Shown here one piece after another: positions 25,786 to 33,274 of a DNA stretch of 64,000 nucleotides; the stretch's first letter is position 1; the number at the start of each line of letters is the position of its first letter. The translations under genes and the position numbers were made by a program. This stretch comes from Massiliimalia massiliensis. GTDB taxonomy: Bacteria; Bacillota; Clostridia; Oscillospirales; Ruminococcaceae. The notes below the pieces were generated by a model, which was not told the origin of the DNA, searched no databases, and saw nothing but the letters and a program-made list of their open reading frames with translations. The DNA lies in the NCBI RefSeq assembly GCF_900155615.1, contig NZ_FUHT01000004.1:248001-312000 (forward strand). Reading direction: 5' to 3'.

Positions 25786-25836
25786 GTTCTCTACTCTCCT
25801 TTTCCTTTTGGATGAACAAATTTGATTTCCGGCATC

Positions 25837-25881
25837 AAAAAAGGCCTATGACTTTGCTACACAAAGCCACAGACCTTTTCA
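25837..25881 (-). terminator. Attenuator (terminator) in the aroF leader
   Basis: On the minus strand an imperfect 18-bp stem (5' arm aaaaggtctgtggctttg, with G-U pairs) and a 5-base loop is followed by TTTTTTG, 50 bases before the aroF start. It lies after the leader peptide frame and well before the structural gene, so read-through would control the operon. Confidence 0.85.
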
Positions 25882-25916
25882 TATCGTTACCCATTCCAGG
25901 CAATATCCAGAAAATT

Positions 25917-26036
25917 CTATTGACTCAATCCAGCAAATCTATCTTTTCCACAGCAAAAATAACCAAAGCTTCTAAAGGCGAAGATTTGGCTGCTAAAGTA
26001 GAAAAAGTAAGATTTCACAGCATTAGCAATAGACAT
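25917..26036 (-). CDS. aroF leader peptide, phenylalanine/tyrosine-rich
   Basis: A 39-codon frame on the minus strand starts ATG 26036 with aaggga 11 bases upstream. It encodes MSIANAVKSYFFYF at its start and continues with FAFRSFGYFCCG. Eight Phe and three Tyr make 11 of 39 residues aromatic, with a run YFFYF at codons 10-14. It stands between the promoter and the terminator hairpin of the DAHP synthase operon. This is the layout of ribosome-mediated attenuation: ribosomes stalling at Phe/Tyr codons would prevent the hairpin from forming. I see no Trp codon. The regulatory mechanism is inferred. Confidence 0.85.
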   Translation of the reverse strand: MSIANAVKSYFFYFSSQIFAFRSFGYFCCGKDRFAGLSQ

Positions 26037-26092
26037 AGAATTTGAACTCCCTTGATCATATATGACCTTCCGGTCATCTATTTACAGTCTTA

Positions 26093-26121
26093 ATCATATA
26101 CTTCTTTGGTGATCTTGTCAA
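26093..26121 (-). promoter_or_regulatory. Promoter of the aroF-aroBA-aroC operon
   Basis: On the minus strand TTGACA (26121-26116), a 17-base spacer and TATGAT (26098-26093) lie about 50 bases before the leader peptide start. Confidence 0.85.
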
Positions 26122-26138
26122 GAGTTTTTTTGAGAAGT

Positions 26139-26166
26139 TCTAATTGGGCGGCCTCTTACATATGGT
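26139..26166 (+). promoter_or_regulatory. Possible sigma-E promoter of spoIIIA
   Basis: TCTAATT (26139-26145) and CATATGGT (26159-26166), 13 bases apart, resemble the mother-cell sigma-E elements and lie about 40 bases before spoIIIAA. The match is partial. Confidence 0.35.
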
Positions 26167-26208
26167 TTAATAAACGCAGAATGAAGTGGAAAGCGAGGGA
26201 AAGAAAAG

Positions 26209-27165
26209 ATGGACGAGAACCGAAAAGGATTCCTGCAGGTATGTGAATATCTGCCGGCAGGGCTTCGGCTGACAATCAAAAAAATTCCCCAGTTCATGCA
26301 GGACAGCCTTCATGAAATCCGCCTCCGGGCGGAAAAGCCGGTCTGTCTCTTTGACGGGAAAAATTCCTATCTGCTGAACCGGGATGGGACAGTATCGTCA
26401 GAAAACGGACGGGCTTATTGTATTTCCAAGCGCGAACTGGACGAAACCTTCAAGCTGTTGTGCGAGTATTCAGTACATAGCTTTCAGGAGGAAATCAGGC
26501 AGGGCTTTATCACCTTACGGGGCGGACATCGTGCCGGGATTTGCGGGACATGCCTGCTTGACCAGGGAAGGGTAACCGGAGTAAAAGAGATCAGTTCGGT
26601 CAATCTGAGGATCGCGCGCCAGATGATGGGCGTCGCTGACGAGCTTTATCAAAAGCTGTTTTTAGACGGGCTGCATTCTGTACTCATTGTCGGACAGGCC
26701 GGCAGTGGGAAAACCACCCTGCTGAGGGACTTGATCCGCCAGCTATCTGAAGGGCGGGCCGGACGCTCCTACAAAATTTCTGTGGTGGACGAGAGAGGGG
26801 AGCTGGCTGCTGTCTGGAGAGGTGTAAGTCAAAACCAGCTCGGAAAAAATACCGATGTCTACCATCTTTACCCCAAGCACATCGGGATGAGTATGGCGAT
26901 ACGAACCCTGTCGCCGCAGGTAATTGCCTGTGATGAGATTGGCTCGGAGGACGATATCCTTGCCCTTTTGCAGAGCATGAATGCTGGAGTCTCCGTCCTG
27001 GCCACTGTGCATGGAAGCAGCCTGGAAGACGTCAACAACCGAGGAAAAATCGCTTCCGTCCTTTCTGAGGGAGTGTTCGATTTTGCTGTGATATTAAAGG
27101 GGACGGGCTGCCCAGGAGAGGTGAAGGAAATAGTCAGGCTGGCGGAAAATCGTTTCGGAAGGTAA
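26209..27165 (+). CDS. spoIIIAA: Stage III sporulation protein AA
   Basis: This is the cytoplasmic secretion-type ATPase of the SpoIIIA-SpoIIQ channel that links mother cell and forespore. The 318-residue protein has Walker A GQAGSGKTTLLRDLIRQL (about residue 165), Walker B-like VVDERGELAAVWRG, and QVIACDEIGSEDD and LATVHGSSLEDV motifs of GspE/PilT-like ATPases. It is the first gene of a complete spoIIIAA-AH set. A 139-base spacer, unusual for this operon, separates it from spoIIIAB. Confidence 0.96.
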   Translation: MDENRKGFLQVCEYLPAGLRLTIKKIPQFMQDSLHEIRLRAEKPVCLFDGKNSYLLNRDGTVSSENGRAYCISKRELDETFKLLCEYSVHSFQEEIRQGFITLRGGHRAGICGTCLLDQGRVTGVKEISSVNLRIARQMMGVADELYQKLFLDGLHSVLIVGQAGSGKTTLLRDLIRQLSEGRAGRSYKISVVDERGELAAVWRGVSQNQLGKNTDVYHLYPKHIGMSMAIRTLSPQVIACDEIGSEDDILALLQSMNAGVSVLATVHGSSLEDVNNRGKIASVLSEGVFDFAVILKGTGCPGEVKEIVRLAENRFGR

Positions 27166-27270
27166 GAACGTGGACGGCGGATTTCGTGCTGGGAGTGAGG
27201 GAAGGCCCATTTCCCCTGATAAGTGACAATTTTGAAAGCAGAATCGACTCTAGTCTTGGAAGGAAGGAGT

Positions 27271-27290
27271 GCTTTCGTCTTGACGAAAGC
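27271..27290 (+). repeat. Perfect hairpin between the spoIIIAB ribosome site and its start codon
   Basis: gctttcgtc (27271-27279) pairs exactly with gacgaaagc (27282-27290) around a 2-base loop. A strong ggaaggaaggag sequence (27258-27269) lies directly before it, and the spoIIIAB ATG lies 15 bases after it. Confidence 0.6.
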
Positions 27291-27304
27291 CATGGCCATG
27301 GAAA

Positions 27305-27802
27305 ATGAAACTTATTATGAGCGTTGCGGTTGTCGGGATTTGTGCGTTAATCGGTTATGAACGGGCCGCCGGCCTGTCCGGGCGGATAAAATGGCTGAAT
27401 GCGGCTTTATTGATGCTGGAGAAGGTACAGGCCTGCCTGAAATATGAAAAGATGACGACAGCCGAGCTGGTGGAATGGCTTTCAGAATATGAAAGCCTGA
27501 AGCCGCTCCGCTTTTTGCCGGTATGCCGGGAAAGGAGCAGGACAGGCCTGCCTTTTCCCGAAGCATGGAAAGAAGCCCTGAAGGAAGAACGGATCCCGGA
27601 GGATGACCGGAAGATGGCCTTACAGATCGGGGAGGTGCTTGGCAGCACAGAGGCGGAGAACCAGATCAGCGAGCTTATGGTACTGCGCAGTCTTTTGGAG
27701 CAGAACAAGCAGCAGGCCGAGGAGGAGAAGACACAGAAGTCAAAGCTGTACCATTCCCTGGGTGTTTTAAGCGGAATCGGGCTGGCGATTATGATTTGGT
27801 AA
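27305..27802 (+). CDS. spoIIIAB: Stage III sporulation protein AB
   Basis: The 165-residue membrane-anchored protein has an N-terminal hydrophobic helix (MKLIMSVAVVGICALIGY), an ERAAGLSGRIKWLNAALLMLE segment, a helical soluble domain and a short C-terminal hydrophobic end (GVLSGIGLAIMIW). It resembles GspF-like SpoIIIAB in size and context. ATG 27305 is the first start after an in-frame stop at 27281. It lacks a close ribosome site: the nearest strong one is 35 bases upstream, beyond a hairpin. Confidence 0.9.
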   Translation: MKLIMSVAVVGICALIGYERAAGLSGRIKWLNAALLMLEKVQACLKYEKMTTAELVEWLSEYESLKPLRFLPVCRERSRTGLPFPEAWKEALKEERIPEDDRKMALQIGEVLGSTEAENQISELMVLRSLLEQNKQQAEEEKTQKSKLYHSLGVLSGIGLAIMIW

Positions 27803-27820
27803 AAGGAAAGGTCGGGGAAA

Positions 27821-28015
27821 ATGGATATCGATTTGATTTTTAAGATAGCTGCGATTGGTATTATCGTAGCGGTTTTAAACCAGCTTTTGATCCGTTCCGG
27901 GCGGGAGGAGCAGGCGATGATGACCACACTGGCAGGGCTGATTGTAGTGCTCATGATGATGGTTTACCAGATACAGGATTTGTTTGAAACAATCAAATCT
28001 TTATTTGGCTTTTAA
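27821..28015 (+). CDS. spoIIIAC: Stage III sporulation protein AC
   Basis: This 64-residue protein has two hydrophobic helices and the conserved IAAIGIIVAVLNQLL and QAMMTTLAGLIVVLMMMVYQI segments (quoted in part) of SpoIIIAC. It is a membrane component of the mother cell-forespore channel. It lies 18 bases after spoIIIAB and 18 before spoIIIAD. Confidence 0.95.
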   Translation: MDIDLIFKIAAIGIIVAVLNQLLIRSGREEQAMMTTLAGLIVVLMMMVYQIQDLFETIKSLFGF

Positions 28016-28033
28016 CGGAAAGGATACAGTCCA

Positions 28034-28426
28034 ATGGATATTTTTCCAATCGTGGGGATTGCGCTGGTTGGAGCGGCGCTGTGTATCCTGTTTAAGCAGT
28101 ATAAGCCCGAATACGCGATGCTGACTGCACTGATCAGCGGAATTTTGCTGTTTGGGATGATCCTTTTGAATCTTGAGCCGGTATTCCAGACAGTAACGGA
28201 GATGATGGAACGGGTGCAGGTCAACAGCGAATATGCAAAGGCGGTCATCAAGGCACTTGGAATCTGTTATGTGGTGCAGCTTGCGGCAGACACCTGCCGG
28301 GACGCGGGGCAAAGCGCGCTTGCGGGGAAGGTGGAGCTGGGAGGAAAAGCGGCAGTGGTGGTGATTGCCCTGCCGTTATTCCAGAATCTTTTGAATTTGG
28401 CGCTTAGCTTGATTGACCTACCCTAG
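28034..28426 (+). CDS. spoIIIAD: Stage III sporulation protein AD
   Basis: The 130-residue integral membrane protein has about four hydrophobic segments, including IVGIALVGAALCILFKQYKP, the ALISGILLFGMILL helix, and VIKALGICYVVQLAADTCRDAGQ with the conserved DTCRDAGQSALAGKVEL stretch. It is a membrane core component of the SpoIIIA complex. Confidence 0.95.
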   Translation: MDIFPIVGIALVGAALCILFKQYKPEYAMLTALISGILLFGMILLNLEPVFQTVTEMMERVQVNSEYAKAVIKALGICYVVQLAADTCRDAGQSALAGKVELGGKAAVVVIALPLFQNLLNLALSLIDLP

Positions 28427-28441
28427 AGAGGAAGTGGAAAG

Positions 28442-29587
28442 ATGAAATGGATGCGTTATCTGGCGGCGTTTTTCGTTATACTCTGCTGTTTTTTCCCGAT
28501 GCCGGTTTCAGCGGAGGGAGAGACCGGTCTCTCGGACGATTATGCCGCCTATTTTGAGAGCAGCGGGGCAAACGAGCTGTTCCGTCTGGCACCGGAAAAC
28601 GCACAGGAATTTTTAGAGGAAAGCGGAATTTCTGCGCTGGATGAAAATACCATGCTAGAGCTGAATATTGGGGATTTGTGGGACGTGTTGCTTGGGCAGA
28701 TTGCCGACCGAGTCAGCGAACCGGTTCGGATATTAACACTGACCCTGGGGATGGTGCTGGTTGCGGCTATGATGGAAATGATGCATACTACCGCCCAACG
28801 GGGTTCCAATCAGGTGTTTTCTGTGGTAGTGGTACTGGGGGCGTCTGCCATCATTGTTTCACCGCTTATTCAGCTCATCCGGGAAATTACGGAAATGATT
28901 GACGAGGTCAGCCGGTTTATTACAAGCTTTGTCCCGGTTTATACCGGTGTGGTGGCAGCATCCGGGAAGCCGTTGTCCGCCTTTGCCTATCAAAGCATTT
29001 TGCTTACGGTAATTCAGGTCATCTCGTACCTGAGCTCTCATATCCTGATTCCGCTGATTTGTATTTATCTGGCGCTGAGCATTAGCGGGGCTGCCACCCA
29101 CAGAATCAGAGTAGGCGGGATTGCCAATGCAATCCGGTCTGCAGTGGTGTGGTGCCTGGGGTTGTTTTTAACAGTTTTTGTCAGTCTGCTGACGATCAAA
29201 AGCTTTGTGGCGGGAGCAACGGACAGCGTGACATTCCGGGCGGGAAAATTTCTGGTAGGATCGCTGGTTCCAATCGTAGGGAGTGCGGTCAGTGAGGCAA
29301 TGACGGTGGTACAGGGCTCGCTGGGGGTTATACGGACAAGCGTTGGGACATTCGGCATCTTGATTATCGTGATGACCTTCCTGCCGGCAATCATTACCCT
29401 GTTTTTTATGAATATGGCGCTGAAAATTTCCAAAGCCGCCGGCGACGCACTCGGTGTTTCCGAGGTGAGCGGACTGCTGGAATCGGTCGGTTTTGTACTC
29501 TCGCTTCTGCTGGCGGTATTGGTTTGCTTTGCAGTGATGCTGATCGTATCAGTGTCCCTAATGCTGGTGCTGAGCAATGGGTCATAA
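28442..29587 (+). CDS. spoIIIAE: Stage III sporulation protein AE
   Basis: The 381-residue protein has a cleavable or anchoring N-terminal helix, an exported segment (residues 24-85), then about seven transmembrane segments. Conserved stretches include FITSFVPVYTGVVAASG, YLALSISGAATHRIRVGGIAN and SFVAGATDSVTFRAGKFLVG. It is an essential membrane subunit of the SpoIIIA channel. Confidence 0.95.
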   Translation: MKWMRYLAAFFVILCCFFPMPVSAEGETGLSDDYAAYFESSGANELFRLAPENAQEFLEESGISALDENTMLELNIGDLWDVLLGQIADRVSEPVRILTLTLGMVLVAAMMEMMHTTAQRGSNQVFSVVVVLGASAIIVSPLIQLIREITEMIDEVSRFITSFVPVYTGVVAASGKPLSAFAYQSILLTVIQVISYLSSHILIPLICIYLALSISGAATHRIRVGGIANAIRSAVVWCLGLFLTVFVSLLTIKSFVAGATDSVTFRAGKFLVGSLVPIVGSAVSEAMTVVQGSLGVIRTSVGTFGILIIVMTFLPAIITLFFMNMALKISKAAGDALGVSEVSGLLESVGFVLSLLLAVLVCFAVMLIVSVSLMLVLSNGS

Positions 29588-29608
29588 TTTCAATACGGAG
29601 GAAAGGAT

Positions 29609-30097
29609 GTGGCTGACATGGAAATGATCCGTTCTATTGGAGCTTCGATCTGTATTACCATTATTGTCACCGGAATTTTTTCCATCCTGGTACCGGGAAA
29701 AAATATGGAACGGACTATTCAGCTTGCAGTGGGATTGTTTTTCCTCGCCAGCATTGTCCAGCCGATTGTAAACGGGGACTGGAGGGAACTGCTGGAATGG
29801 GATTCCCGGCAGATTGAGACGCAAATCCCGGAGCTTGAGGATACGGTAGACAACCGTGTAGTGACCCTTACGGAAGAGGGGCTTCAGCGGCAGGTTGCAG
29901 CTCTGCTGCAGGGAAAGGGAATTTCCGCGAAACAAGTTGGGGCTACTGTTCATATTGAGGAGGACAACAGCATAACTATTACTGAGATACTCATTATCCT
30001 GCCGCGGGAGGAAATTCTCAATGCCCCGGCTGCTGAACAGCTTGTGGAGGAGAATCTCGGGATTGTGCCAGAGCTGGAATTGGAAAGGAACGGTTAA
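29609..30097 (+). CDS. spoIIIAF: Stage III sporulation protein AF
   Basis: The 162-residue protein has two N-terminal membrane helices (SIGASICITIIVTGIFSILV and LAVGLFFLASIVQPIV) and a C-terminal soluble domain with a ring-building-motif-like fold (EEGLQRQVAALLQGKGIS, ITITEILIILPREE). The start may be GTG 29609 or ATG 29618; the ggaggaaagg site fits the first with a short spacing. It precedes spoIIIAG by one base. Confidence 0.92.
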   Translation: MADMEMIRSIGASICITIIVTGIFSILVPGKNMERTIQLAVGLFFLASIVQPIVNGDWRELLEWDSRQIETQIPELEDTVDNRVVTLTEEGLQRQVAALLQGKGISAKQVGATVHIEEDNSITITEILIILPREEILNAPAAEQLVEENLGIVPELELERNG

Positions 30098-30098
30098 A

Positions 30099-30671
30099 AT
30101 GGGCAAGGAACGATTCAAAACAATGGTTGATTCGGTGGTGCAGGATGACAAAAAGCGGAAGCTGATTCTCATTGCCGGGATCATTTTAATTGGGATTATC
30201 TTTTTATCCGGATTCTGGAACGACAAAAAGGATTCACAGGCAGCGCAAAGCACTGCACAGGGGATAACGGAAGAGGAATATGTCCAGCAGCTCGAGAAGA
30301 AGGTCAAAGAATTGCTGCGGGGGATTGACGGGGTCGGCAACCCGGATGTCATGCTGACGCTGGAGAGCGGATCGGAATATGTTTACCAATCCGAAACAAA
30401 GCGTTCTACCGACCGAACCGACACCTCTGGGGAAACCACGCAGGAAAGGCTCGATGATGAACATACCATAGTGATGGTGGAGGGTGATAATGGAAAGAAA
30501 CAGGCGTTGATCCGTACTGAATTGACCCCGAAGATACAGGGAATTGTGGTGGTATGCGATGGGGCAGATCAAGTGTCGGTACAAACACAAATTATTGATG
30601 TCCTGACAACGGCGTTTGGCATTTCGTCCGCGCGGGTCAGTGTAGCGAAAGCAGCATCGTCGGGCGGATAA
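30099..30671 (+). CDS. spoIIIAG: Stage III sporulation protein AG
   Basis: The 190-residue single-pass protein has a basic N-terminus, one membrane helix (LILIAGIILIGIIFLSGFW) and a C-terminal ring-building domain containing LRGIDGVGNPDVMLTLESGS and QGIVVVCDGADQVSVQTQI. It forms the large ring of the SpoIIIA-SpoIIQ channel in the intermembrane space. ATG 30099 is preferred over the longer frame from 30021 because ggaaaggaacgg lies just upstream and the family N-terminus is restored. Confidence 0.94.
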   Translation: MGKERFKTMVDSVVQDDKKRKLILIAGIILIGIIFLSGFWNDKKDSQAAQSTAQGITEEEYVQQLEKKVKELLRGIDGVGNPDVMLTLESGSEYVYQSETKRSTDRTDTSGETTQERLDDEHTIVMVEGDNGKKQALIRTELTPKIQGIVVVCDGADQVSVQTQIIDVLTTAFGISSARVSVAKAASSGG

Positions 30672-30717
30672 GCGGCTGATGATGAAAAATTTTTGAGGAA
30701 AGTAAGGAATGATTTTT

Positions 30718-31329
30718 ATGAAAGCAAATTTTGTGATCGGAAAAAAACAGATTATCCTGGCGGCCCTGGTGGTGCTGTTGGGCGGCGCGGTATATGTCAA
30801 CTACCTCTATGCGGACAAAGGGGACGATTATCTGGTTACAGACGTTCTCAACCAGACCTCCCAGACCGAAAGCGCTGCTGAAACAGGAGGAGAGGTTACC
30901 TCCGCTGCGACCGACGGCGAGCGGCTCGAAGGGAAAAATTATGGGGACGCGCAGCTGGTGGGCGGCGAGGTGACTGCCTCTGAATACTTTGAAAAGGCGC
31001 AGCTGGAACGAACCAAAGCGCGTGACGAAGCGGTAGAAACGGTAAAATCTGTCCTCGAAAATTCGGATGCGAGCGCGGAGGAGGTTGCGGAAGCCACTTC
31101 TCAAATTGTGGAAATCTCCCAGCAGATTGAAGACGAGAGCAAGATTGAAAACTTAATTAAGGCAAAGGGCTTTGCGGAATGCGTGGTTTATCTTGACGGG
31201 GAGACGGCAAATGTCGTTGTCCAGACGTCGGGGCTAAAGGTCGAGGAAGCGGCGCAGATTAAAAATATCGTTCTGTCCCAGAAGGATATCAAGGCCGAGA
31301 ATATCACGATTCAGGAAGTGAACCAATAG
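30718..31329 (+). CDS. spoIIIAH: Stage III sporulation protein AH
   Basis: The 203-residue protein has one N-terminal membrane helix (KKQIILAALVVLLGGAVYVN) and an exported domain. That domain has an acidic linker, a coiled-coil helix (FEKAQLERTKARDEAVETVK) and a ring-building motif (GFAECVVYLDGETANVVVQT). It pairs with forespore SpoIIQ. ATG 30718 is preferred over ATG 30709 because aagga is then well spaced. It is the last gene of the operon and is closed by a terminator. Confidence 0.94.
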   Translation: MKANFVIGKKQIILAALVVLLGGAVYVNYLYADKGDDYLVTDVLNQTSQTESAAETGGEVTSAATDGERLEGKNYGDAQLVGGEVTASEYFEKAQLERTKARDEAVETVKSVLENSDASAEEVAEATSQIVEISQQIEDESKIENLIKAKGFAECVVYLDGETANVVVQTSGLKVEEAAQIKNIVLSQKDIKAENITIQEVNQ

Positions 31330-31340
31330 AATAGGCAAAA

Positions 31341-31375
31341 AAACAGAGAACGGAAGGATTCCGTTCTCTGTTTTG
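31341..31375 (+). terminator. Terminator of the spoIIIA operon
   Basis: A 13-bp perfect stem, acagagaacggaa (31343-31355) with its complement (31359-31371), is followed by TTTGC. Confidence 0.9.
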
Positions 31376-31433
31376 CATAAATAGTCAATTTTTTGAAAAT
31401 TTTTGAAACAAACTTTTTTTTTAATGGATTCTA

Positions 31434-31442
31434 TGCTATAAT
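31434..31442 (+). promoter_or_regulatory. Extended -10 promoter of the asp23-nusB genes
   Basis: TGCTATAAT, a TG-extended -10 with a perfect TATAAT, lies after an A/T-rich region, 86 bases before the first gene. No clear -35 is at the right distance. Confidence 0.65.
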
Positions 31443-31527
31443 AAGCTATACGAAAACAAGAATGAAATTGTATTTTTATTCACATAATCCATGTTGGGAA
31501 ACATCATGATAAACGGAGGTCGTTACA

Positions 31528-31881
31528 ATGGATGTAAAGGCAGAACAGATGAGTGGCAAACTGAATATTTCCGAAGCGGTAATTGGAAAAATCGCGCAGT
31601 TGGTTGTCAATGATGTAGAGGGAGTTTACAGCATGGCGCCCTCCCCGTCCCGGATGCGAGATGTTGTGCTTCGTTCCGAGCGGAACAAGCCGATCCTGAC
31701 CAAGATGAATGCCGGCGTGGCGGAGATGGATATCTATGTCGTTGTCAGGCAGGGATATAAAATCAAGGAAGTTGCGGAAGAAATACAGGAATACGTGAAG
31801 GAAGCTGTGCAGAATATGACGGCGATTACCGTCTCCAAGGTGAACGTATATGTTCAGGACGTAAAGGCGACGGTGGAATAG
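31528..31881 (+). CDS. Asp23/Gls24 family protein
   Basis: The 117-residue protein has the family core: GKLNISEAVIGKIAQLVVNDVEGVYSM, MNAGVAEMDIYVVVRQGYKI and VQNMTAITVSKVNVYVQDVKA (quoted in parts). In staphylococci Asp23 is a membrane-associated alkaline-shock protein; in clostridia the gene often stands before nusB, as here. It probably affects envelope homeostasis, but its exact function is unknown. Confidence 0.92.
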   Translation: MDVKAEQMSGKLNISEAVIGKIAQLVVNDVEGVYSMAPSPSRMRDVVLRSERNKPILTKMNAGVAEMDIYVVVRQGYKIKEVAEEIQEYVKEAVQNMTAITVSKVNVYVQDVKATVE

Positions 31882-31933
31882 AAAGCCGGGTCTGAGACGG
31901 CACAACTTTATAACTGAGAGGATACAAGACGAT

Positions 31934-32326
31934 ATGACAAGGCATCAAATGAGGGAAGCGGCGTTTATGCTGACCTTTGAACGGATTTTCAACCAGGATT
32001 CTGTGGAAGAAATGATCCAGGCGGCGCAGGAATGCGACAGCTTTGAACTGAACGAGCAGGCTATCGCGCTGTTTCGCGGCGCAGACGACCATCGTGAGGA
32101 ATTGGACTCAGTAATTGCAAAGCATCTGAAAAATTGGACGCTCGCCAGAATCTCGAAGGTGTCTCTTGCCGTACTGCGGCTGGCGATCTATGAGATGAAA
32201 TACTGTGATGATATTTCGGACGAAATCGCTATCAGTGAGGCAGTGAAAATTGCACAGACCTATACGCTGAAGGATGATGTCACCTTTATTAACGGTGTGC
32301 TGGCTTCGGTTTCAAAGGACGTTTAG
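31934..32326 (+). CDS. nusB: Transcription antitermination factor NusB
   Basis: The RNA-binding partner of NusE in rRNA antitermination. The 130-residue all-helical protein has RHQMREAAFMLTFERIF, the WTLARISKVSLAVLRLAIYEM core and ISEAVKIAQTYTLKDDVTFINGVLA, all diagnostic. It lies 52 bases after the asp23-like gene and 3 bases before the TsaD-like gene. Confidence 0.95.
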   Translation: MTRHQMREAAFMLTFERIFNQDSVEEMIQAAQECDSFELNEQAIALFRGADDHREELDSVIAKHLKNWTLARISKVSLAVLRLAIYEMKYCDDISDEIAISEAVKIAQTYTLKDDVTFINGVLASVSKDV

Positions 32327-32329
32327 GCG

Positions 32330-33274
32330 ATGGGACTCTATCTGGGAATTGATACAAGCAATTATACCACCTCTGTGGCGCTTTATGACGAAGCTGCCGG
32401 AACAGTGGAGATGCACAAAAAGCTTCTTCCTGTGAAGGAGCGCGAATGCGGGCTGCGGCAGAGCGACGCGGTCTTTCTGCATGTGAAGCAATTGGGCGGC
32501 TTGATGGCGGATTTGATGGGCGGATCAGGAAGGAAGATCGCTGCTGTCGGCTATTCCGCATTTCCACGGCGTGCCGAAGGTTCTTATATGCCATGCTTTT
32601 TGGTAGGCGATATGGTTTCGCAGGCAGTTTCTTCCGTTCTTGGTGTGCCACGGTATCCGTTTTCTCATCAGGAGGGCCATATTGCGGCGGCCTTGTATTC
32701 GTCCGGATGTCTTGATTGGCTGTCCGGCGAATTTTATGCCTTCCATGTCTCTGGCGGGACAACAGAAGCGCTGCTTGTCCATGCGGATGGGCCGGATATC
32801 CGGGTAAGGGTGGTTGGAAAAACCCTCGACCTGAACGCGGGACAGGCTGTTGACCGGGTAGGCGTGATGCTGGGGTGTTCCTTTCCGTGCGGGATAGAGC
32901 TGGAACGGCTCGCGCTGGAATGTCCGGAAGCGGTGCGGGGAAGGGCTTCTCTCAGGGGGTGCGACTGCTGCCTGTCCGGGGTGCAGAACCAGTGTGAAGC
33001 ACTCTTTAAGAAAGGCGTTCCGAAAGAATATATAGCAAAATACTGTCTTTCCTGTGTGGAGACGGCAATAGCCGGAATGACACAGGAAATTTGTCATACA
33101 TATGGGGAAAAGCCAATTTTATATGCTGGCGGGGTCATGTCCAATTCCCTGATCCGAAAATCGCTTTCAGAGCGGTTTGGGGGGAGCTTTGCGGCGCCGG
33201 AGTTTTCCTCGGATAACAGCGCGGGGATTGCTGTGTTAGCAGCATTGTCCGCGCAAAGGAAAGATTTGTTATGA
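32330..33274 (+). CDS. TsaD/Kae1-like ASKHA domain protein
   Basis: The 314-residue protein has the ASKHA phosphate loop YLGIDTSNYTTSVALYD and the metal-site sequence FSHQEGHIAAAL, with the spaced histidines of TsaD. FHVSGGTTEALLV, GKTLDLNAGQAVDRVGVML and LYAGGVMSNSLIR also follow the TsaD pattern. It differs from TsaD in the middle and is shorter, and its place between nusB and xseA is not that of tsaD. It is probably a clostridial paralogue with an unknown substrate rather than the tRNA t6A enzyme itself. A genome search for a second, canonical tsaD would settle this. Confidence 0.8.
   Translation: MGLYLGIDTSNYTTSVALYDEAAGTVEMHKKLLPVKERECGLRQSDAVFLHVKQLGGLMADLMGGSGRKIAAVGYSAFPRRAEGSYMPCFLVGDMVSQAVSSVLGVPRYPFSHQEGHIAAALYSSGCLDWLSGEFYAFHVSGGTTEALLVHADGPDIRVRVVGKTLDLNAGQAVDRVGVMLGCSFPCGIELERLALECPEAVRGRASLRGCDCCLSGVQNQCEALFKKGVPKEYIAKYCLSCVETAIAGMTQEICHTYGEKPILYAGGVMSNSLIRKSLSERFGGSFAAPEFSSDNSAGIAVLAALSAQRKDLL

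Noticed and set aside
25812-26045. A 77-codon frame on the plus strand upstream of spoIIIAA
   Set aside because: It lies antisense to the aroF leader peptide and attenuator, has no ribosome site, and its composition follows from the leader sequence.
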